Shown: positions 54,276 through 63,480 of the stretch, piece after piece | Layout of the letters: the number at the start of each line of letters is the position of its first letter | Numbering within the stretch: position 1 is the first letter of the stretch | NCBI GenBank assembly: GCA_949298985.1 | Contig: CASFYV010000026.1 | Coordinates: forward strand, 62,001 to 126,000 | Direction: 5' to 3' | DNA length: 64,000 bases | DNA from: an uncultured bacterium | Lineage (GTDB): Bacteria; Cyanobacteriota; Vampirovibrionia; Gastranaerophilales; Gastranaerophilaceae | The notes under the pieces: generated by a model | Database searches by the model: none | What the model was told of the DNA's origin: nothing | The model's input: the letters and a program-made list of their open reading frames with translations, nothing else | Made by a program: the position numbers and the translations under genes

Positions 54276-55337
54276 TTACAATTTTAAATATTCTTCAATA
54301 AATCCATCTAAATCACCATCCATAACAGCATCAACGTTACCAACTTCATATCCGGTACGATGGTCTTTTACCATTTTATAAGGATGGAATACATAAGAAC
54401 GGATTTGAGAGCCAAAATTTATATCAAAATTTTCACCCTTTAGCTCTGCTAATTTCTTTTCGTGTTCTCTTTGTCTTATTTCAAGTAATTTAGAAGCAAG
54501 CATTTGCATAGCATTTTCTTTATTTTGAAGCTGAGAACGCTCTTGTTGACACTTTACAACAATTCCTGTTGGCTTGTGTAAAATTCTTACAGCAGTTTCA
54601 ACCTTATTGACATTCTGTCCGCCAGCTCCACCTGAACGCATTGTATCTACTTCTATATCTTCCGGAGGAATAGAAATAGTTTTTTCATAATCAGGTATTA
54701 TTGGAGAAACCTCACAAGATGCAAAACTTGTCTGACGTTTTCCATTAGCATTAAAAGGTGAAATCCTAACTAACCTATGAACTCCTTTTTCAGCTTTTGC
54801 GTAACCATAAGCATATTTACCTGTAATCTTTATAGTAGCAGATTTTATTCCAGCTTCTTCTCCATCAGACTTATCAATCAATTCAACTTTCCAACCTCTT
54901 GATTCAGCCCAACGAGTATACATTCTAAGTAACATATTAGCCCAATCTTGAGCATCCGTTCCTCCAGCTCCAGCATTAATTGAAAGAAATGCATCCGCTT
55001 CATCATATTCTCCTGATAACATTTTTTGAATATCATATTTAGCAAGCTCTTTTTCTAATTGCACAAGTTGTATATTGCTTTCTGATATTAATTCTTCATC
55101 TCCTATTTCTTGAGCTGTATTTGCATCCTCAATTATAGAATCCCATCTTGAAAACATATCCAATGTTTCTTTTATTTCTCTTGATTTTTGTCCTAATTCA
55201 GATGCCAAATTTTGATTAGACCAAACTTCTGGGGTCTGCAATCTAGCTTCAATTTCAGACAAATCTTTTTTTAATATATTAAAATCAATATTTTTTTTAT
55301 TCTGATTTACACTTTGCTCAAGTTCTTGTAAATTCAT
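54276..55337 (-). CDS. prfB: Peptide chain release factor 2
   Basis: 353 residues. The RF2-type stop-codon recognition motif SPF is in [17 protein letters not shown], and the catalytic GGQ in [15 protein letters not shown]. Terminates translation at UGA and UAA. The N-terminal region is a single continuous frame: no internal UGA near codon 25, so the programmed frameshift that autoregulates prfB in many bacteria is absent. Its start overlaps the tmk stop by 4 nt (ATGA). Confidence 0.96.
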   Translation of the reverse strand: MNLQELEQSVNQNKKNIDFNILKKDLSEIEARLQTPEVWSNQNLASELGQKSREIKETLDMFSRWDSIIEDANTAQEIGDEELISESNIQLVQLEKELAKYDIQKMLSGEYDEADAFLSINAGAGGTDAQDWANMLLRMYTRWAESRGWKVELIDKSDGEEAGIKSATIKITGKYAYGYAKAEKGVHRLVRISPFNANGKRQTSFASCEVSPIIPDYEKTISIPPEDIEVDTMRSGGAGGQNVNKVETAVRILHKPTGIVVKCQQERSQLQNKENAMQMLASKLLEIRQREHEKKLAELKGENFDINFGSQIRSYVFHPYKMVKDHRTGYEVGNVDAVMDGDLDGFIEEYLKL

Positions 55338-55984
55338 AAATTTTCCACTAATTCTATAACTTTTTTATGTATATTTTCTATTGTATCAAAAGAATTTATA
55401 ACTTTTACTCTGCCAGGTTCTTTTTTTGCAATCTCTAAATAACCATTTCTTACTCTATTAAAAAATTCTATTCCGGCAGATTCCATTCTATCTTTCTGAG
55501 AACCAACTCTTTGCATAGAAGTTTCTATATCAATATCAAAAACAATGGTCAAATCTGGCTTCAAACCGCCTGTCGCGATATTATTTAAATAATTAATTCT
55601 GTCTAAATCTAATTCTCTTCCATAACCTTGATAAGCAACTGTAGAATCTGTATGCCTATCACAAAGAATAACTTTACCTTCTTTTATTGCAGGTCTTATT
55701 ATGCAATCTATATGCTGAGCTCTATCAGCTAAAAACAAAAACGATTCAGCTTGAGGCGAAACTTCTCCATCATAATTTAAAAGAATCTCTCGAAGCTTTA
55801 CTCCAAGACCTACCGCTCCTGGTTCTCTCGTAAGTAAAGTAGAATAGCCTTTATTTTTTAAATATTCATCCAAAAGCTTAATTTGCGTAGTCTTTCCACA
55901 CCCATCAGCTCCTTCAAATGTTATAAACAAACCTTTTTTCATATTATTGATTTTATCATAAACATTATTAATATAAATTTCCAT
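55334..55984 (-). CDS. tmk: Thymidylate kinase
   Basis: 216 residues. P-loop [15 protein letters not shown] motif as [17 protein letters not shown] region [13 protein letters not shown]. Phosphorylates dTMP to dTDP. Two starts are possible: ATG 55984, with GGA close by and overlapping the transglycosylase gene by 17 nt, or ATG 55942, which gives the usual N-terminus [11 protein letters not shown] but has no ribosome site. The longer form is kept, with the extra 14 residues doubtful. Confidence 0.94.
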   Translation of the reverse strand: MEIYINNVYDKINNMKKGLFITFEGADGCGKTTQIKLLDEYLKNKGYSTLLTREPGAVGLGVKLREILLNYDGEVSPQAESFLFLADRAQHIDCIIRPAIKEGKVILCDRHTDSTVAYQGYGRELDLDRINYLNNIATGGLKPDLTIVFDIDIETSMQRVGSQKDRMESAGIEFFNRVRNGYLEIAKKEPGRVKVINSFDTIENIHKKVIELVENL

Positions 55985-57929
55985 ACATCCAATATGTTCT
56001 AAAAACCTTTTTTACATAATTTTTAGTTTCAGGATAAGGAATTTGTTCCACAAACTCATCTGCATCATTATATATTAATTTTGAAAACCAATTTGTTACA
56101 GAACCAATCCCTCCATTATAAGCAGTTATCGCATATAAATCTTTATTCCCTAGAGATTTCTTTAAATTTGCATAATACAAACTACCTGCTGTTATATTAG
56201 AAAGCTCCACGCTTAAATCATTAGGCAAATTATGCTGCGTTACAACCTCATTATAAGTAGCTGGCATTAATTGCATCAAACCTTTTGCTCCGACCGCACT
56301 TACAGCTTTTGGATTAAAATGACTTTCTTCTTTTATAATTGACTCCAATATAATAGGATTGTTTGAACCCTTTACTTTATCAACAATCTCATAATAATGA
56401 GTCGGATATACTAATCTCCATCTTAAATCCTCAAAATCAGGTTTTATATCTAATTCTTCCATTGCATTTCTTGCTAACACTGCAGAAATAGTATAATTCC
56501 CTTTTTCATAAGCAATCCAACTTTGTATAAATTTATCTTTTTTACAAAGCTCTTCTACTAAGTCATAATCTCCCAAATAAGCAAGCTTAACTACTAAATT
56601 ATTATCCAAAGACTTTCTATAAGGAAAAACCACAGGCTTTGGATTTAACTCTAAAAAAGATAAAGCTCCGTCATCTTTATACAAATTATAATTAGCCCTA
56701 TATGCATAATAACTATCCGGATACTTTTCTATAACTTGCTTATAATAAGAGTTTGCTGATTCATAATGTTTCAACTTATGAGCAATTCTTCCCATAAAAT
56801 AAGTTACTGCAGGACTTGAATTAACATTTGGAAATTTCTTTAAATGTAAAAAACCTAACCTTTGAGCATCCAAATATTTCTTCTGCAAATACTTTGATAT
56901 AAAAACATTATATAAAGAATCCGCAGAAAACTGACCATCAGGATATTTCTCATATAAAGTCCTAAAACAAGCTTCTTTATAGTTATTTTCAACAACCTCA
57001 TTACAATTTAAATACCCAATATAATCAGCTCCTGTCTGTGTCAAATTCATAGAATTTAATTTTAATATACCATCCCTTCTTGTAGGAAAAGTTGATATAT
57101 AACCATCTATCACTTCGAAAACATCTTCTTGAGAAGTGTTAACAGCGTGTTGTTTCAAACCTAACTCTGTATAATAATTACCTTTTTCACTATTTCCTAA
57201 TTTATATTCATTTTTCGCAAAATCAGACCAACTTTCAGCTAAAGTAGTTTTATTCAAATAAACCTTTGCTTTATCATATTCACCATTCTTATAATATGCT
57301 TTCGCAATTAACAAATTATCATAATTTGTTAAATTTATATCTAATTTTTTTATTTCATCAATACAAAAAATCGCATATCTGCCATCCGGTGCCTCTTCCA
57401 AATAAGTTTTAAAATGTACTAAAGCTTTTTGTTTAGCTTTATTTATACCTTTTTCACTTTTAGGTAAATTCTCTAACTGAATCAATCCTAAATAATAATT
57501 CGATGCAATTGCATAATCACTCGTCGGGTATTTTTTTATTATTCTTGAAAAATGTCTTTTTGCTTTATTATCCCCTAATTCATACATTAAATTAGCCATA
57601 TTATATTCACTAATAGGCAATATCGCGGTTTTAGAATTAGAACGCACTATTCTATTATATTTTTTAATCCCTAATTCTTTTTTCCCCATATTAGTTGCAC
57701 ATCTTGCCTGTCTAAATAAAGCCGAATTTTTTAAAGCTGAACCTGATGGGACTTTTCCAAACTTTAAATATGCCTCTTCATAATCACTTTTTTTATAATC
57801 GTCTAAAGCTGCAGCATAATTTTCAACTCCTCTGGATTCTGCTGACATATGACTATATACAAAATAACCTACAGAAAATAAAAATAATCCGATTACAAAA
57901 TAAAACTCGTATTTTCTTCTTCTTCTCAT
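55968..57929 (-). CDS. Soluble lytic transglycosylase (SLT) with TPR-like N-terminal part
   Basis: 653 residues. N-terminal signal anchor (about 7-27, EFYFVIGLFLFSVGYFVYSH). Residues 35-480 are TPR-like helical repeats (for example ALVHFKTYLEEAPDGRYAIF and FMGRIAHKLKHYESANSYYK), as in the U-shaped domain of Slt70. The catalytic domain at about 500-653 has Glu in ESIIKEESHFNPKAVSA, AKGLMQLMPATYNEV and AITAYNGGIGSVTNW. Cleaves peptidoglycan glycan strands to anhydromuropeptides. First gene of the SLT-tmk-prfB cluster. Confidence 0.93.
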   Translation of the reverse strand: MRRRRKYEFYFVIGLFLFSVGYFVYSHMSAESRGVENYAAALDDYKKSDYEEAYLKFGKVPSGSALKNSALFRQARCATNMGKKELGIKKYNRIVRSNSKTAILPISEYNMANLMYELGDNKAKRHFSRIIKKYPTSDYAIASNYYLGLIQLENLPKSEKGINKAKQKALVHFKTYLEEAPDGRYAIFCIDEIKKLDINLTNYDNLLIAKAYYKNGEYDKAKVYLNKTTLAESWSDFAKNEYKLGNSEKGNYYTELGLKQHAVNTSQEDVFEVIDGYISTFPTRRDGILKLNSMNLTQTGADYIGYLNCNEVVENNYKEACFRTLYEKYPDGQFSADSLYNVFISKYLQKKYLDAQRLGFLHLKKFPNVNSSPAVTYFMGRIAHKLKHYESANSYYKQVIEKYPDSYYAYRANYNLYKDDGALSFLELNPKPVVFPYRKSLDNNLVVKLAYLGDYDLVEELCKKDKFIQSWIAYEKGNYTISAVLARNAMEELDIKPDFEDLRWRLVYPTHYYEIVDKVKGSNNPIILESIIKEESHFNPKAVSAVGAKGLMQLMPATYNEVVTQHNLPNDLSVELSNITAGSLYYANLKKSLGNKDLYAITAYNGGIGSVTNWFSKLIYNDADEFVEQIPYPETKNYVKKVFRTYWMYGNLY

Positions 57930-58107
57930 TCAAATCTTTTCCAATCTTCTAACTACTATTTTTTTTTACATATGTCTAAAGTAAACATTATAAAATTATT
58001 TTAATATATTTTTATGCAAAAAGAAAATAACGTAATAAAAAATTACATTTTAATATCAGAACCTGTCATTATTGACTACAACACAACTTTTACAAAAAAA
58101 ACCTACA

Positions 58108-59115
58108 CTACTGATAGTTTGAAATATCATAAACTCTTAATGCAAAATAAGGTTTAGATTTATTTTTTTCCTTTACAAAAACAACAAATGTATCATCAAA
58201 ATAAAATAATCTAGGTTCTTCTTGAGGTAATAAAGCTGTTGTCATAGCCGTCATTGCAGCTTCACTTTTTAATTTCACCCCAGTATTATTCATTTCAAAT
58301 TTTACAGATTCTAAAGCTTGTTCTATTATTAAATTAGTCCCCTTAACTCTTTTATTAGCTAATTCTTCAAAATTCTTTTCTTCAAAAAATTTCAAATTTG
58401 GAACTCTTAATTCATCCACATCAGAAAAAGCACTATCTCCAGAATAAATATTTGCTTTTTTCAACATATCAGAATATATATAGTTAAACGTTTTTGTATT
58501 ATGTGTTTTATACAAAAATACCTCATCCTTAGAATTAGTATCCAAAACAACAGCAAAATCTTCAGAATTATTATAAAATAGAACTTTTACCCCATTATCT
58601 AAAATTTTATCAGATTTTGAATCTATACCAAAAAAATCAGCATCTTTATCTCTAAATTTAAAAACTCCCAATTTATCAAAAGGATTAACAAATTCAAAAT
58701 CTTTCTTTAACATTGCATAAATCAAAAATCTATCATCACTAGGTGTTAAATCTAATTTATCAATTATATCACTTGTTTCATTAAATTTCTTTTTAATAGC
58801 TTTTGTAATCATTTTTTTAGTATTTTTCTTAATTTTACCAACATATTTATATAATGATTTTTCAGAAATATCATTTTCTGTAAAATCTTGACGATTTAAC
58901 TCATTTACAATAACAGGTGTTCCTGCCGGAAATTTAATTTGATTAAAAGCAATCTTATCCATAAAATCATTCCAGACAAGCTGAAAAGTCGCCACCCAAA
59001 CCCTATCTTGAACATTTGTTTTAGATTGCATTGTTGGTAAAACTTCAATATTACCAGCAAACACAGGTAATAACAATAATAAATTTAATAATAATGATAA
59101 AAATATTCTCTTCAT
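58108..59115 (-). CDS. Secreted serpin-like protein
   Basis: 335 residues. Signal peptide about 1-20 (LSLLLNLLLLLPVFA). The body shows serpin landmarks in order: RFLIYAMLKKDFEFVNPFDK resembles the shutter strand and 'NAxYFKGxWxxPFD'; VDELRVPNLKFFEEKNFEEL resembles the 'VxxPKF' strand; LESVKFEMNNTGVKLKSEAA and AAMTAMTTALLPQEEP resemble the hinge and reactive loop; and LFYFDDTFVVFVKEKNKSKP with YFALRVYDI resembles the C-terminal serpin signature. Shorter than typical serpins (350-400). The hinge lacks the ideal run of small residues, so inhibitory ability is uncertain. No Shine-Dalgarno; divergent from the aminotransferase with a 60-nt gap. Confidence 0.55.
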   Translation of the reverse strand: MKRIFLSLLLNLLLLLPVFAGNIEVLPTMQSKTNVQDRVWVATFQLVWNDFMDKIAFNQIKFPAGTPVIVNELNRQDFTENDISEKSLYKYVGKIKKNTKKMITKAIKKKFNETSDIIDKLDLTPSDDRFLIYAMLKKDFEFVNPFDKLGVFKFRDKDADFFGIDSKSDKILDNGVKVLFYNNSEDFAVVLDTNSKDEVFLYKTHNTKTFNYIYSDMLKKANIYSGDSAFSDVDELRVPNLKFFEEKNFEELANKRVKGTNLIIEQALESVKFEMNNTGVKLKSEAAMTAMTTALLPQEEPRLFYFDDTFVVFVKEKNKSKPYFALRVYDISNYQ

Positions 59116-59160
59116 AATAAATTATGTTAGCAGAAATAACTAATTTATACAAATATTTTA

Positions 59161-59169
59161 TGTTAGGAT
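59161..59169 (+). promoter_or_regulatory. Extended -10 box directly before the aminotransferase gene
   Basis: TGT followed by TAGGAT (59164-59169), six bases, then the ATG at 59176. Same spacing as before tatD and the radical SAM gene. No clear -35 hexamer. Confidence 0.4.
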
Positions 59170-59175
59170 ATTTTT

Positions 59176-60264
59176 ATGAAAATTGCAAATTTTAAAGTTG
59201 AAGAATGGATGAATAACTATACGTCATATGCTAAATATGATTTAACAACAACATGTATAGCTCCATTATGTATAAATGAATTAGATTATGATAAAGAAAT
59301 TTTTAATAAACATTTAGATTATGGTGAAATCAAAGGTTCAAAAGCATTAAGAGAAGAAATAAAAAAACTTTATACTAATCAAGAATTAAATAACATTACA
59401 ACTACTCACGGTGCAATTGGTGCAAATCAACTGGTATTTCTTTCTTTATTAGAAAAAGGAGATGAAGTAATTTCAATAGTTCCAACCTACCAACAACATT
59501 ACTCTATTCCAGAATCTTTAGGTTGTAACGTTAAACTATACTTCTTAAAAGAAGAAAACAATTGGCTTCCTAATATACAAGAATTAGAAAAATTTATTTC
59601 TTCTAAAACAAAACTACTATGTTTAAACAACCCAAACAACCCGACAGGAAGCGTAATTCCTAATCATATACTATTCGAAATTGTAGAGTTAGCAAAAAAA
59701 TATAATTTTTGGATATTATCAGACGAAGTTTATAGAGGTTTAAATTTATATGGCAATCCATATTCTTTATCCATTGCAGACATTTACGATAAGGGGATTT
59801 CTGTAGGCAGTATGTCAAAAACATACTCTCTTCCCGGATTGAGAGTTGGTTGGGTTGTTGCAAGAGAAGATTTAATAAATGAAATAAACCATCAAAGGCA
59901 ATACAATACAATTAGCATTAGTATTTTAGACGATTACTTTGCAACAATTGCCTTAAAAAATAAAGATCAAATTGAAAATAGAAATTTTAAAATACTGAAA
60001 GACAACTTAAATATCTTAAAACTTTGGTTAAACGCAAATCCTAATTTCACTTGTGTTCTACCTACAGGAGGGACTACAATTTTATTAAAATATAACCAAG
60101 AAATCTCATCAAAAAATTTCTGTTACAATTTACTAAAACAAACAGGAGTCGCCCTGCTTCCGGGTGAAACTTTTGAAATGGAAGGTTTTGTTCGATTAGG
60201 ATATTGCGCTTCTAACTTAAGCAAAGCTCTAAACTTAATCTCTATTTATACAAATACCTATTAG
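59176..60264 (+). CDS. PLP-dependent aminotransferase, class I/II
   Basis: 362 residues. PLP Lys in SVGSMSKTYSLPGLRVGWVV, with the class I features LLCLNNPNNPTGSV, WILSDEVYRGL and EGFVRLGYCAS. The N-terminal region is short and lacks the usual longer arm. Substrate not evident; it resembles the aspartate-aminotransferase-like group that includes capreomycidine synthase and other specialised enzymes. Likely leaderless (see the box at 59161). Converges with gatD, stops overlapping by 4 nt. Confidence 0.9.
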   Translation: MKIANFKVEEWMNNYTSYAKYDLTTTCIAPLCINELDYDKEIFNKHLDYGEIKGSKALREEIKKLYTNQELNNITTTHGAIGANQLVFLSLLEKGDEVISIVPTYQQHYSIPESLGCNVKLYFLKEENNWLPNIQELEKFISSKTKLLCLNNPNNPTGSVIPNHILFEIVELAKKYNFWILSDEVYRGLNLYGNPYSLSIADIYDKGISVGSMSKTYSLPGLRVGWVVAREDLINEINHQRQYNTISISILDDYFATIALKNKDQIENRNFKILKDNLNILKLWLNANPNFTCVLPTGGTTILLKYNQEISSKNFCYNLLKQTGVALLPGETFEMEGFVRLGYCASNLSKALNLISIYTNTY

Positions 60265-60965
60265 TATTTTTTATTTATAAGAGAATTATGAGTTTTAAAT
60301 TCTATCTCACTATTTATCTCATCCGGCTTTATACCAAGAGCTAACTCTATTAAATAATCCGCAAAATGGGGGTTTTTAGGTAAAAATGATCCGTGCAAAT
60401 AAGTTCCAAAAACATTTTTATATCTTGCACCTTCTGTTCCATCATTTCCGTTATTACCAAACCCGACAGATACATTACCTAAAGGCAACGTATCTCCTTG
60501 TAAATAAGTTAATCCACTATGATTTTCAAAACCAACCAAAGTATTCGGATCCACATAATCAGTTTTTACAGTAACATTACCAATAAACCTTTTGTCACCT
60601 GCTACGGTATACGCATCTAATAGACTAACTCCAAAAATTTTCTCAGCATCTTTAGGTTGATAATAATGCCCGAATAATTGATAACCTCCGCAAATACCAA
60701 GAAAAACAGCCATCATATCTCTTTGTTCTTGCAAAAAATCCTTGTATTTAATTAACTCTTTAGCGACTTCGACTTGTTGTTTATCTTGTCCGCCACCTAT
60801 AAAATAAATATCACTCTCAGGTATAAAATCTCCAATATTTATTTCTTTAATTTCTAAATTTATTCCTCGCCATTCACACCTTTTTTTCAAAGTAATAACA
60901 TTACCAATATCACCATAAATATTTAACAATTTTGGGTATAAATGAGCTAACTTAATGGTTTTCAT
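60261..60965 (-). CDS. gatD: Lipid II isoglutaminyl synthase glutaminase subunit GatD-like
   Basis: 234 residues, type 1 glutamine amidotransferase of the CobB/CobQ-like branch. Begins IKLAHLYPKLLNIYGDIGNV, with nucleophile Cys92 (FLGICGGYQLFG) and catalytic His191 (GTYLHGSFLPKN). GatD supplies ammonia to MurT, which amidates the glutamate of lipid II. The MurT ligase, usually adjacent, is not seen; the upstream neighbour is recO, overlapping by 4 nt. AAGGA precedes the ATG. Confidence 0.87.
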   Translation of the reverse strand: MKTIKLAHLYPKLLNIYGDIGNVITLKKRCEWRGINLEIKEINIGDFIPESDIYFIGGGQDKQQVEVAKELIKYKDFLQEQRDMMAVFLGICGGYQLFGHYYQPKDAEKIFGVSLLDAYTVAGDKRFIGNVTVKTDYVDPNTLVGFENHSGLTYLQGDTLPLGNVSVGFGNNGNDGTEGARYKNVFGTYLHGSFLPKNPHFADYLIELALGIKPDEINSEIEFKTHNSLINKKY

Positions 60966-61726
60966 ACCAAAGATTCCTTAATCAACTTAACTGACTTTTG
61001 CTTTTTATTAGTATGAGTTTTAATATACTCATCTAAAAGATCAAAACAAACCTGACAAACTTTTTCATTAGCTTTTTTGTCATAATCACTCTCATAATCG
61101 AAGTCAAACTGTAACATTGCCTGTAAAAAATCTCTTATTTTATAATGCATTTTAAGTTTTACACCTAAATGTTCATTACATTCTTTACAAACAATCCCGC
61201 CCATAGAAGACGAAAAATACATTTCTTCATCTAGAACTTGTTCTCTACAACATAAACAACTATCTAATTCAACACAAAAACCTAAAATTAATAATATCTT
61301 TAATTGAAATTTTATAGTTGCAATTAGCATCTCTTTTTTATCCGAAGCATTAGAAATTTTATTTAAAGCTTTAAACAATAAATTATAAATTTCTTCAGAA
61401 GCACTTTCAGAACCTTCTCCTAAATTAACAATGATTTCGGAAATGTAAGAAGAAAGCATCAATTTATCATAATTTTCACGAGTTTTTCTAAAATGATTAA
61501 CAGTCTGAGCTTGCAAAATAGTATCCATAGAACGACCTTTTAAGATTTGCAAAGTATTCGCAACCAGTAAATCCATCCTCGCACCCAACTTACTTTTCGG
61601 TTTTTTGATACCTTTAGCAACACCCTTAATAAGACCATTGTCCTTAGAATACATAAGAATAATTTTATCAGCGTCATTCAAATTATAAGATTTCAAGTTA
61701 ATAGCTTCTGTTACATAATTATTCAT
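60962..61726 (-). CDS. recO: DNA repair protein RecO
   Basis: 254 residues. OB-fold N-terminus (TEAINLKSYNLNDADKIILM, GLIKGVAKGIKKPKSKLGAR), helical middle, and a zinc-like cluster at about 155-190 (CVELDSCLCCREQVLDEEMY and GGIVCKEC). Loads RecA with RecR during gap repair; works with RecJ (6762-9098). It overlaps pilT by 8 nt upstream and gatD by 4 nt downstream. Confidence 0.92.
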   Translation of the reverse strand: MNNYVTEAINLKSYNLNDADKIILMYSKDNGLIKGVAKGIKKPKSKLGARMDLLVANTLQILKGRSMDTILQAQTVNHFRKTRENYDKLMLSSYISEIIVNLGEGSESASEEIYNLLFKALNKISNASDKKEMLIATIKFQLKILLILGFCVELDSCLCCREQVLDEEMYFSSSMGGIVCKECNEHLGVKLKMHYKIRDFLQAMLQFDFDYESDYDKKANEKVCQVCFDLLDEYIKTHTNKKQKSVKLIKESLV

Positions 61727-62816
61727 AATAAGCTTTAGTCCCTAAATAAGCTCCTCTAAATATCTTTTCTAATTCATTTTTATCATTAGAATTTTCAATA
61801 GCTTCATCTTGAGAAATCAAACCTTTTTCCACCAAAATAGCTAAAGACGTATTTAAAGAAATCATATCATCAATATTATTTTCTCTTAACAGAGAATAAA
61901 TTTCTTCAGTATTATCTTTAACTAAATAATCTTTTACAGTAGGCGTTACGACCATAATCTCACAAGCAGGGTAACGAGTATCAGTACTTTCTGAATAAAC
62001 AAGTTTTTGAGCAATCGTAGCTCTTAAAGTTTCACTCAACTGCTTTCTAATTAAATGTCTGTTAGCTTCTTCATACATATTAACAATTCTATTAATAGTT
62101 TGAACCGCATCATTAGTATGCAATGTAGAAAACACTAAATGACCTGTTTCAGAAGCTTTTAATGCCGCATCCATTGTTTCTTTATCCCTAATTTCGCCAA
62201 TAAAAATCACATCAGGATCTTGTCTAAGTGCAAATTTTAACCCATCAGAAAAACTCTTAGTATCAACACCTATTTGTCTTTGAGAAACAATACTATTTTT
62301 AGATTCAAAAATATATTCAATCGGATCTTCAACAGTAATAACGTGCTTAGAATAATTAATATTAATCTGATTGATTAAAGCTGCAATAGTTGTAGATTTA
62401 CCGCACCCGGTAGGACCTGTAACCAAAATAATACCATTTTTGTATTCTATAAATTTCTTTAAAATAGAAGGTAAAGATAATTCTGACAACTGAGAAATAT
62501 TATAAGGAATATTTCGAATAACAAGTCCAGGAAGTCCAACTTGTCTGTTATAATTAATTCTAAATCTTGAACAGCCTTTTATCTCAAACATAAAATCAAC
62601 ATCACACAAAGTTAAAATTTCATCTCTAATTGCAGTAGGTGCAATTTCAAGAATTGAATTATCAATATCCTCTTTGGTTAAAACCGGCGCATTAGTTTTT
62701 TTTATAACCCCATTTTTTCTAATATATGGAACTTGCCCTACTTTTAAATGCTCATCAGAAGCCCCAAGAGCAACAGCACTTTTTAAAAATTGAATTATGT
62801 TAAATTTCTCTTCCAT
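61719..62816 (-). CDS. pilT: Type IV pilus retraction-type ATPase PilT
   Basis: 365 residues. N-terminal PAS-like part with GASDEHLKVGQVPYIRKNG, Walker A GPTGCGKSTTIAALI, Asp box VITVEDPIEYIF, Walker B FIGEIRDKETMDAALKASE, His box GHLVFSTLHTNDAV. The C-terminal end fits PilT rather than GspE/PilB. The start is ATG at 62816 with GAAGAG about 11 bases upstream; an in-frame TTG at 62882 has no site. No other pilus genes in the window. It precedes recO and gatD in one operon. Confidence 0.9.
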   Translation of the reverse strand: MEEKFNIIQFLKSAVALGASDEHLKVGQVPYIRKNGVIKKTNAPVLTKEDIDNSILEIAPTAIRDEILTLCDVDFMFEIKGCSRFRINYNRQVGLPGLVIRNIPYNISQLSELSLPSILKKFIEYKNGIILVTGPTGCGKSTTIAALINQININYSKHVITVEDPIEYIFESKNSIVSQRQIGVDTKSFSDGLKFALRQDPDVIFIGEIRDKETMDAALKASETGHLVFSTLHTNDAVQTINRIVNMYEEANRHLIRKQLSETLRATIAQKLVYSESTDTRYPACEIMVVTPTVKDYLVKDNTEEIYSLLRENNIDDMISLNTSLAILVEKGLISQDEAIENSNDKNELEKIFRGAYLGTKAYYE

Positions 62817-63034
62817 TGTTAAATTTCTCTTCCATACAAAATCTCCTAAAATAATGTTATCATTATTAATCAAATTTGACAATAAGGAGATAAACTATAA
62901 ATTTCCCTAGAGGAGAAGGGGGTGGGGTAAAAGTTGAAACAAGTTAAAAATAAATCTCTATTCACTAGTCACTACTCACTAGTTTACAAAAATTTGCACA
63001 ATACGGACTAATTACTAATTTTTCCCCTCTCTAA

Positions 63035-63054
63035 CTCTCCCCATTTGGGGAGAG
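63035..63054. repeat. Palindrome CTCTCCCC-ATTT-GGGGAGAG
   Basis: Perfect 8-bp arms with a 4-base loop, G+C-rich within an AT-rich genome. Form typical of repetitive extragenic palindromes. Confidence 0.8.
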
Positions 63055-63062
63055 AACATTAT

Positions 63063-63090
63063 GAAGTGTCCACTTATCTGGGGACACTTC
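63063..63090. repeat. Palindrome GAAGTGTCC-N10-GGACACTTC
   Basis: Perfect 9-bp arms (63063-63071 and 63082-63090) with a 10-base loop; directly followed by G-tracts. Confidence 0.8.
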
Positions 63091-63108
63091 AGGGGGTAGG
63101 GGGTGGGG
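63080..63108 (+). other. Potential G-quadruplex
   Basis: Four G-tracts of 4-5 bases at 63080-63083, 63092-63096, 63099-63103 and 63105-63108, with loops of 8, 2 and 1 bases. The first tract is also used by the neighbouring palindrome, so the two structures compete. Confidence 0.5.
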
Positions 63109-63127
63109 TTGTATAAGTTATAAAGTG

Positions 63128-63147
63128 CAAAGAATTGCACACTAATT
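63128..63147 (+). repeat. 20-bp direct repeat, copy 1
   Basis: CAAAGAATTGCACACTAATT, exact match to 63481-63500, 353 bases away. A shortened relative (TTTGCACAATACGGACTAATT) lies near 62993. Confidence 0.85.
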
Positions 63148-63271
63148 GCTCAAAACCTACCCTACCCTTGAGGGAGGGTCGAAATCTTTGATTTCGGGGT
63201 GGGGTAAAGATAAAAGTTGAAAAGAGGATAAGTTTAGAAGTTGAGGAGTTTAAAAGAAGTTAAAAAAACTC

Positions 63272-63404
63272 CTTCCACTATTGGGGAGCGAATTTTCGGT
63301 AGGGGACGGCTGCGAAGCAGACTAACCCGTAAGGTGGAGGAAAGCTGGGAACTTTCCGACACCCAGAATAATCCAAGACAAGGCTGAGATGGGGATTTTT
63401 TTTT
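63272..63404 (+). ncRNA. Candidate structured RNA with H-type pseudoknot
   Basis: A GC-rich block with nested, compatible pairings on the plus strand. ACGG (63306-63309) pairs with CCGT (63327-63330), enclosing CTGC-GAA-GCAG (63310-63320). GGAAAG (63339-63344) pairs with CTTTCC (63352-63357) while its loop CTGGG (63345-63349) pairs with CCCAG (63362-63366), forming an H-type pseudoknot. AATCC/GGATT (63370-63374, 63393-63397) leads into nine T's (63396-63404), terminator-like. No known Rfam family is recognised, no promoter is clear, and flanking genes are on the other strand. It may be an RNA gene or a composite repeat. Confidence 0.35.
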
Positions 63405-63480
63405 GAAAGATAAGCTTAAGAGTTTAGAAGAAATTAATAATAATTTCTACTTACTAGTCACTAAATACAAAATTTTGATA

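Noticed and set aside
54276..55337. Programmed frameshift in prfB
   Set aside because: The frame is continuous from its ATG and no internal UGA with a slippery site is seen in the first 40 codons.
63381..63395. GGCTGAGATGGGGA resembles the CTGAGA part of a TPP riboswitch
   Set aside because: The rest of the thi-box (TGAACCTGA, CAGCGAAGGGA) is absent and no thiamine gene follows.
63272..63404. Possible RNase P RNA or 23S rRNA fragment (GAGGAAAG; GGGGAGCG...GCGAAGC...CCGTAAGG)
   Set aside because: Matches are short and scattered; the other conserved RNase P regions are missing and the flanking rRNA helices do not continue.
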